Below, one piece after another: positions 59,057-64,000 of a stretch of 64,000 bases of DNA. The notes beneath the pieces are model-generated. The model saw only the letters and a list, made by a program, of their open reading frames with translations. It was not told the DNA's origin and made no database searches. The stretch is from positions 1,054,001 through 1,118,000 of the forward strand of contig NZ_CP009248.1 of the NCBI RefSeq assembly GCF_001941505.1, in the 5' to 3' direction. Within the stretch, counting starts at the first letter, position 1. Every line of letters begins with the position of its first letter. A program made the translations under genes and the position numbers. This DNA comes from Corynebacterium sphenisci DSM 44792. GTDB lineage: Bacteria; Actinomycetota; Actinomycetes; Mycobacteriales; Mycobacteriaceae.

Positions 59057-60043
59057 TCAGCTGTGTTTGCGCAGATGCTCCGCCAGGGCGGCCCCGGTGG
59101 CGGCGTCGTCGACGGAGATGTGCAGCGGCATCCCGGTGGTGCGCCGGATCCGCAGGCCCTCGCCGCCGCGCAGCAGGATGGCGGTGCCGGCCCCGGAGAG
59201 CCGCCAGCCCCAGCCGCCGAAGTCGCCGGGGGCCAGCTGCACCGCCTCCACCGCGGTGATCTGCGACCAGGGCAGCTCCCCGCGGGGCAGCGGCAGCGGC
59301 ACGCAGCGCCAGTGCACCCCGGAGGCGTCGATGCGCACCTGCACCGCCCGCAGGGCCCCCATGACCACGGCCCCGAGCAGGGCGGTCGCGCCCAGGACCC
59401 AGGTGGCCACCGGCTCGCCCTCCCGGTAGAGCCAGATGGCGGGCAGACCGGGGGCGAGCACGGACACGGCGACCAGCGCCCACCAGCCGACGGGGCGCAT
59501 CCGGGCGGAGCCGAACCACACCGAGGCGGAGTGCTCGGGTAGGCCCAGTGGCTCCCGGGCGGCCGGGGCGGGGGCGCCGGGCAGCCGGGGGGTGGCCGCG
59601 GCGGCGAGCGCGCCCAGGGCCACCGCGGCGGCGATTACCGCCGCCGTGGCGGCCCCGGTGAGCCGGGCGCCGGCGGCGTCGGCGAGGCCGCGCTGGGCGC
59701 CCATCCCGGCCACCGCGATCCCGGCGACCACGCCTGCGCCGAAGACGAAGACGCCCACGGTGATCCGGGAGCCCGCGCCGGCGGCGATGCTGCTGCGCGC
59801 GAGCAGCCCGCCGACCAGGGCCATGGAGGCGGTCACCGCGGCGGAGAGAAGGATGAACGGCAGCGGGGAGCCGAAGCCGTCGGCGGCTCCGGAGGCCCGG
59901 AAGTGCACCGCCATCGGGTCCGGCAGCTCGCCCAGCACGGCCAGCCCGTAGCCGAGCGGGAGCAGCGCCAGGGCCAGCGGGGCGCCGATCATGAGGGCCA
60001 GCAGCCGGCGGGCGGCGGTGTCCCGCGGGGAACGATCGCCCAT
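59057..60043 (-). CDS. DUF1648-type membrane protein
   Basis: The product is 328 residues. The N-terminal segment ELPDPMAVHFRASGAADGFG is the DUF1648 motif. There are about six membrane segments in all, and a C-terminal region with a PH-like strand pattern (VQVRIDASGVHWRCVPLPLP, WSQITAVEAVQL). ATG 60043 overlaps the stop of the GntR gene (TGATG). Proteins of this family (SdpI/YhcA relatives) are often encoded beside GntR regulators and ABC transporters, as in the YtrA-type operons. Function unknown. Confidence 0.75.
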   Translation of the reverse strand: MGDRSPRDTAARRLLALMIGAPLALALLPLGYGLAVLGELPDPMAVHFRASGAADGFGSPLPFILLSAAVTASMALVGGLLARSSIAAGAGSRITVGVFVFGAGVVAGIAVAGMGAQRGLADAAGARLTGAATAAVIAAAVALGALAAAATPRLPGAPAPAAREPLGLPEHSASVWFGSARMRPVGWWALVAVSVLAPGLPAIWLYREGEPVATWVLGATALLGAVVMGALRAVQVRIDASGVHWRCVPLPLPRGELPWSQITAVEAVQLAPGDFGGWGWRLSGAGTAILLRGGEGLRIRRTTGMPLHISVDDAATGAALAEHLRKHS

Positions 60044-60396
60044 CACGCCACCCCCCGGCAGGCCAGCGCGCCGACCAGGGTGTCCAGGGGGGTGCCGGCG
60101 GCGCGGGCGGCGGCGGCGAGCTCGTCGAGGGCGGCGGCCACCGCCGCGGGCAGTGCCGGGGCGCGGCGCACCGTGGCCCCGCGGCCGCGGCGCAGCTCGA
60201 TGACCCCGGTGTCGCGCAGCCGGCGGTAGGCGCGCAGCACCGTGTTGCGGTTGAGGCCCAGGCCGCCGGCGAGCTCCTCGGCGCCGGGCAGGCGCTCGCC
60301 GGGGGCGAGATCCCCGGCGGCGACCGCGGTGGTGACCGCGGTGACGATCTGGGCGTAGAGCGGCGTCGCCGATCCGGGGTCGACGGTGATGATCAT
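60043..60396 (-). CDS. GntR-family regulator, YtrA type
   Basis: The product is 117 residues. A GntR winged helix (PLYAQIVTAVTTAVAAGDL, PGERLPGAEELAGGLGLNRN, TVLRAYRRLRDTGVIELRRG) is followed by a short C-terminal part of about 40 residues, characteristic of the YtrA subgroup. It starts one base after the permease stop with GAGGAG in the end of that gene. In YtrA operons the regulator represses its own ABC genes, and the tandem repeat at 62433 is the probable target. Confidence 0.92.
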   Translation of the reverse strand: MIITVDPGSATPLYAQIVTAVTTAVAAGDLAPGERLPGAEELAGGLGLNRNTVLRAYRRLRDTGVIELRRGRGATVRRAPALPAAVAAALDELAAAARAAGTPLDTLVGALACRGVA

Positions 60397-61179
60397 CTAG
60401 GGGCTCCTCAGGTCTCGGTGGGTGAGCAGGTGCACGGCGGCGGCGAGCGCGGCGAGGGTGACCGCCGCACCCGCGGCGAGCGGCCCGGTCAGGGGCGGGC
60501 CGGGCTCCGCCGCGGCGGCGAGGTCGGCGGTGGCGCGCAGCAGCCCGGCCGGGGACCATTCCGCGATAACGGGCCACAGCGACGCTACCGCCATCGCGGC
60601 GACGTAGCCGATGCCGGCGGCCGCGGCGGCCAGGGCGCCGGCGCCCGCGGCGGCCGCGAGGAGGGTCACCGCGATGACCGAGGCGGCGAAGACCAGCCAG
60701 ACGGCGACCCCGGCGGCGAGATCCCCGGCCCCGGCGAGGGGGTCGTCGAAGAAGGGCAGCGCCGCGGCGACGGTCAGCGCGGTGCCCGCGGCGATGATCG
60801 CCGCCACCGCGGCGAAGGCCGCGCCGAAGGCGGTGAGCAGGTAGCCGGCCCGCGGCACCGGCCGGGTGAGCACCGTCGCCGCGGTGCCCCGGTCCAGGTC
60901 CGCGGCGAGGGTCGCCGCGGCGACCACCGGCACCAGCAGGCCGAGCAGCTGGGTGAGGTGGGAAGTCCACTGCGCCCAGGCGTCGGCCAGGGCCGGTTCG
61001 GCGAGGAAGCGCACCGACACCCCCTCGGCCTCGCCGAGGGCCCCGGTGAGCAGATCCGGCAGATGCCGCGCCAGGGCGGGGCCGGTGGCGGCGAGCACGG
61101 CGGCGAGCGCGGCCAGCGCCCGGGTGGTCCAGCTGGCGGCGAGGCAGCGCGCCCAGCGGCGGGCCAGCACGGCGGTCAT
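60397..61179 (-). CDS. ABC transporter permease (ABC-2 type)
   Basis: The product is 260 residues with about six membrane segments (LGLLVPVVAAATLAADLDRG, LTAFGAAFAAVAAIIAAGTA, AVWLVFAASVIAVTLLAAAA, and others). The RGTAATVLTRPVPRAGYLL loop after the second segment is characteristic of ABC-2 permeases. It overlaps the ATPase gene by four bases and is followed directly by the GntR gene. The substrate is unknown; antimicrobial or cell-wall stress resistance is usual for YtrA-controlled systems. Confidence 0.82.
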   Translation of the reverse strand: MTAVLARRWARCLAASWTTRALAALAAVLAATGPALARHLPDLLTGALGEAEGVSVRFLAEPALADAWAQWTSHLTQLLGLLVPVVAAATLAADLDRGTAATVLTRPVPRAGYLLTAFGAAFAAVAAIIAAGTALTVAAALPFFDDPLAGAGDLAAGVAVWLVFAASVIAVTLLAAAAGAGALAAAAAGIGYVAAMAVASLWPVIAEWSPAGLLRATADLAAAAEPGPPLTGPLAAGAAVTLAALAAAVHLLTHRDLRSP

Positions 61180-62375
61180 CGCGCACCCCCCGCCGGGGCC
61201 AGCGCGGCGGTGAAGGCCTCCTGCAGCCCGGCGCCGGGGTCGAGGGCGACCTCGGCGCAGCCGGCGGCGGCCAGCGCCGCGGCGGCGGCGCCGGCGTCGG
61301 CGCAGCGGAACCGGGCGCTCATCGGCGGCGGATCCCCGGCATGCCGGGCGACCAGCTCCGCCAGCGGCCCGGAGTCGACCACCCGGCCGGCGTCGAGGAA
61401 GGCGGCCCGGTCGCAGATCGCGGCGACGTCGGCCATGGCGTGGGTGGAGAAGAACACCGTCACCCGGCCGCGCAGCCCGGCGAGCACGGCGAGCACCTCG
61501 GCGCGGGCGATGGGGTCCAGGGCGGAGGTCGGCTCGTCGAGGATGAGCACCTCCGGGTCGGCGAGCAGGGCGTGCGCGATGCCGAGGCGCTGGCGCATGC
61601 CCCGGGAGTAGCCGGCGACCGCGCCGGCGGCGCCGTCGAGGCGGGTCAACCGCAGCACCTCGCCGATCCGGGTCTCCAGCGCGGGCCCGGACAGGCCGGC
61701 GAGCCGGCCCGCCTGGCGCAGCGCGCCGGGCCCGTCGCACCAGGGGTCCACGGCGGGCACGTCGGGCAGGTAGCCGCAGGCGGCAAGGGCCGCGGCGCTG
61801 CCGGCGGGGTGCCCGGCGACGCGGGCGAGCCCGGCGTCGGCGCGGTGCAGGCCCATCAGGATCCGCAGGGTGGTGGTCTTGCCGGAGCCGTTGCGGCCGA
61901 GGAAGCCGAAGAGACTGCCGGCGGGCACGGCGAGGTCCAGCCCGGGCAGCACCACGGCGCCGCGGTAGGACTTGCGCAGGCCCCGGATCTCGATCGCCGG
62001 GGGCGCGTCGGCGGGCGCCGGCCCGCGCCGGCTGGCCCGCGGGGCGGCCGGGGGCGCGGGATCGGCGGGCTGCCCGGCGTCGCCGGCGGCGGGGTCGCGG
62101 ACCGGCTCCGGGGCCCGGCCCAGGGTGAGGAAGGCGATGGGCCCGATGATGTTGGCGATGACGATGGCGAGGATCCAGCCGAGCCGGCCGGTGTGCCGCA
62201 GCCGGTTCGCCGGGGTGCGGGCCAGGGCCACCAGGGCGGCCGCCATGAGGCCGAGCTGGACCAGGGCGAGCAGGCCGAGGGCGGCCAGCGCCGGGCCGGG
62301 CAGGTCGGCGAGGCCGGCGAGGTCCTCGGCGGCGCCGGCGTGGAGGGCGGCGCGGGGGGCGGATGCTGCGGTCAC
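61176..62375 (-). CDS. PLDc_N membrane domain fused to ABC ATPase
   Basis: The product is 399 residues from GTG 62375 with GGGAG upstream. Residues about 30-90 have two membrane segments in the PLDc_N pattern (LVQLGLMAAALVALARTP, RLGWILAIVIANIIGPIAF, LTLGRAPEP). A Pro/Ala linker is followed by a complete ABC domain at about 125-399 (GRNGSGKTTTLRIL, YSRGMRQRLGIAHALLA, VLILDEPTSALDP, FFSTHAMAD). The signature reads YSRGM in place of the consensus LSGGQ. The fusion would anchor the ATPase in the membrane. It is first in a four-gene operon. Confidence 0.85.
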   Translation of the reverse strand: MTAASAPRAALHAGAAEDLAGLADLPGPALAALGLLALVQLGLMAAALVALARTPANRLRHTGRLGWILAIVIANIIGPIAFLTLGRAPEPVRDPAAGDAGQPADPAPPAAPRASRRGPAPADAPPAIEIRGLRKSYRGAVVLPGLDLAVPAGSLFGFLGRNGSGKTTTLRILMGLHRADAGLARVAGHPAGSAAALAACGYLPDVPAVDPWCDGPGALRQAGRLAGLSGPALETRIGEVLRLTRLDGAAGAVAGYSRGMRQRLGIAHALLADPEVLILDEPTSALDPIARAEVLAVLAGLRGRVTVFFSTHAMADVAAICDRAAFLDAGRVVDSGPLAELVARHAGDPPPMSARFRCADAGAAAAALAAAGCAEVALDPGAGLQEAFTAALAPAGGAR

Positions 62376-62432
62376 GGGATCTCCCGGGGGTCGTGCGGGC
62401 CGCGCGGGCTGCGCGGCCGATACCTAAAGTGA

Positions 62433-62450
62433 TAGCACAACTAGCACAAC
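62433..62450 (-). promoter_or_regulatory. Tandem 9-bp repeats: likely operator of the GntR operon
   Basis: Two exact copies of TAGCACAAC (plus strand) lie in tandem, 58 bases before the operon start and 33 bases before tex. The sequence is AT-richer than its surroundings. It sits in the divergent promoter region, as expected for the GntR regulator's target. Confidence 0.6.
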
Positions 62451-62470
62451 CCGGTGCCGTGGCGGGCCGC

Positions 62471-62476
62471 TAGAAT
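62471..62476 (+). promoter_or_regulatory. tex: -10 element of tex
   Basis: TAGAAT ends seven bases before ATG 62484. Confidence 0.65.
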
Positions 62477-62483
62477 CGCCCGA

Positions 62484-64000
62484 ATGATCGCCGACACCAT
62501 CGCCGCCGAACTCGACGTCGCCGCCCGGCGGGTGGCCGCCGCCATCGCGCTGCTCGACGAGGGCAACACCGTGCCCTTCATCGCCCGCTACCGCAAGGAG
62601 GCCACCGGCGGCCTCGACGACACCCAGCTGCGCACCATCGCCGACCGCGTGACCTACCTGCGCGAACTCGACGCCCGCAAGCAGACCGTGCTCACCGCCA
62701 TCGAGGCCCAGGGCAAGCTCACCGGGCAGCTGCGCGCCCTCATCGCCGGCTGCGACTCCAAGGCCCGCCTGGAGGACCTCTACCTGCCCTTCAAACGCCG
62801 CCGCCGCACCCGGGCGGACATCGCCCGCGAGGCCGGCCTGGACGCCCTGGCCGACGCCCTCGTCGCCCACCCCGACGCCGACCCCGCCGACCTCGCCGCG
62901 GGCCACCTCGCCGAGGGCTTCGCCGACGCCGAGGCGGCCCTGGCCGGGGCCCGGGACATCATCGTCGACCGGCTGGCCACCGATCCCGACCTGGTCGGCG
63001 GCACCCGGGAGCGCGTCTGGGCGGACGGGGTGCTGCGCGCCGCGGTGGTCGAGGGCAGGGAGGACTCCGGGGCGAAGTACCGGGACTACTTCGACCACGC
63101 CGAGCCCCTCACCGCGATGCCCGGGCACCGGGTGCTCGCCATGCTGCGCGGCGAGGCCGAGGGGGTGCTCTCCCTCAGCGTCGACGCCGGGGAGGACGCC
63201 GTCCACGAGGAGCGGGTGCGCGCCGCCGGCGACCTGCCCCGCTCACCCTGGCTGGACCGGGCGGTGCGCGCGGCCTGGCGCACCCGGCTGGCCCCCGGTG
63301 CCGCCCTCGACGCGCGCAACCGGCTGCGCGAACGCGCCGAGGACGAGGCGGTGGCCGTCTTCGCCCGCAATCTGCGGGATCTGCTGCTGGCCGCCCCCGC
63401 GGGCCGGCGGGCCACCCTCGGCCTGGACCCCGGCTACCGCAACGGGGTGAAATGCGCCGTGGTCGACGGCACCGGCAAGGTGCTGGCCACCGCCGTGGTG
63501 CACCCGCACCAGCCCACCCGGCGCTGGGCGGAGTCCCGGGCCCGGCTGGCCGAGCTGGCCGCCGACCACGGCGTGGAGCTCATCGCCGTCGGCAACGGCA
63601 CCGCCAGCCGGGAGACCCTCCGGCTGGCCCGGGAGGTCGGCGAGCTCCTCGCCGCCGCCGGCGGGACCGCCCCGCAGACCGTCACCGTCTCCGAGGCCGG
63701 CGCCTCGGTGTACTCCGCCTCCGCCGCGGCCGCCGCCGAATTCCCGGACATGGACGTCTCCCTGCGCGGGGCGGTGTCCATCGCCCGCCGGCTGCAGGAT
63801 CCGCTCGCGGAGCTGGTGAAGATCGACCCCAGGTCCATCGGGGTGGGCCAGTACCAGCACGACGTCTCCCAGGCCAAGCTCGCCGCCGGCCTCGACGCGG
63901 TGGTGGAGGACGCGGTCAACGCCGTCGGCGTGGAGGTCAACACGGCCAGCGCCGCGCTGCTCGCCCGGGTCGCCGGGGTGAGCGCCACCGTGGCCGGCAA
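62484..64000 (+). CDS. tex: Transcription accessory protein Tex (partial, 3' end cut)
   Basis: The 505 whole codons present start MIADTIAAELDVAARRVAAA and run off the right edge. The Tex N-terminus (LLDEGNTVPFIARYRKEATG), KARLEDLYLPFKRRRRTRAD and the YqgF-like fold (LGLDPGYRNGVKCAVVDGTG, IAVGNGTASRETLRL, IDPRSIGVGQYQHDV) are clear. The helix-hairpin-helix and S1 parts must be outside the window. Tex binds nucleic acid and associates with transcription and ribosomes. The gene is divergent from the ABC/GntR operon. Confidence 0.95.
   Translation, partial: MIADTIAAELDVAARRVAAAIALLDEGNTVPFIARYRKEATGGLDDTQLRTIADRVTYLRELDARKQTVLTAIEAQGKLTGQLRALIAGCDSKARLEDLYLPFKRRRRTRADIAREAGLDALADALVAHPDADPADLAAGHLAEGFADAEAALAGARDIIVDRLATDPDLVGGTRERVWADGVLRAAVVEGREDSGAKYRDYFDHAEPLTAMPGHRVLAMLRGEAEGVLSLSVDAGEDAVHEERVRAAGDLPRSPWLDRAVRAAWRTRLAPGAALDARNRLRERAEDEAVAVFARNLRDLLLAAPAGRRATLGLDPGYRNGVKCAVVDGTGKVLATAVVHPHQPTRRWAESRARLAELAADHGVELIAVGNGTASRETLRLAREVGELLAAAGGTAPQTVTVSEAGASVYSASAAAAAEFPDMDVSLRGAVSIARRLQDPLAELVKIDPRSIGVGQYQHDVSQAKLAAGLDAVVEDAVNAVGVEVNTASAALLARVAGVSATVAG

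Overview
The window is very GC-rich actinobacterial DNA, most likely a high-GC Corynebacterium or close mycolic-acid relative. The evidence is the chromosomal gene order sepIVA, DUF177, rnc, mutM, acyP, smc, ftsY, amtB, glnK, glnD, ffh, rpsP, rimM, trmD, which is the Corynebacterium/Mycobacterium order, and a SepIVA homologue. The species cannot be fixed from this sequence.

Positions 1 to about 24.4 kb are the right-hand part of a siphovirus-type prophage; its left end lies outside the window. The late genes run rightward in the usual order: terminase end, portal, MuF-like protein, scaffold, P22-type capsid protein, four connector/neck genes, major tail protein, a frameshifted pair of tail chaperones, tape measure, and a distal-tail and fibre module. 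That module has collagen-like linkers, an SGNH hydrolase and a DUF4185 protein likely to cut cell-wall arabinan. Lysis follows: a two-domain endolysin, a holin and two more membrane proteins. A strong inverted repeat separates this from a leftward operon (24200 to 21035): two very acidic small proteins, a YdiL/Aca-like HTH regulator, an unknown actinophage protein and the tyrosine integrase. Both acidic genes carry the same stem-loop plus Shine-Dalgarno leader, and the operon promoter overlaps a dyad. This is the best candidate for an undescribed system, possibly a counter-defence (acr-aca-like) locus.

From 24.5 kb the host chromosome follows: division (sepIVA), RNA processing and DNA repair (rnc, mutM), an amino-acid/cation symporter, acyP, smc, an ABC exporter, ftsY, the ammonium/PII operon (amtB, glnK, glnD) and ffh. 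Three tandem leftward OafA-type acyltransferases with SGNH domains come next, then rpsP, rimM and trmD, a small cupin gene, a PAP2 phosphatase, the helicase lhr, and a methyltransferase-cupin fusion. A four-gene operon of an ABC system with its own GntR regulator is divergent from tex, which runs off the right end.

A recurring feature is a TANNNT hexamer ending 6-9 bases before the start codon, marking leaderless promoters; it was used to choose many host starts. Coordinates come from reading the sequence; no database search was run.
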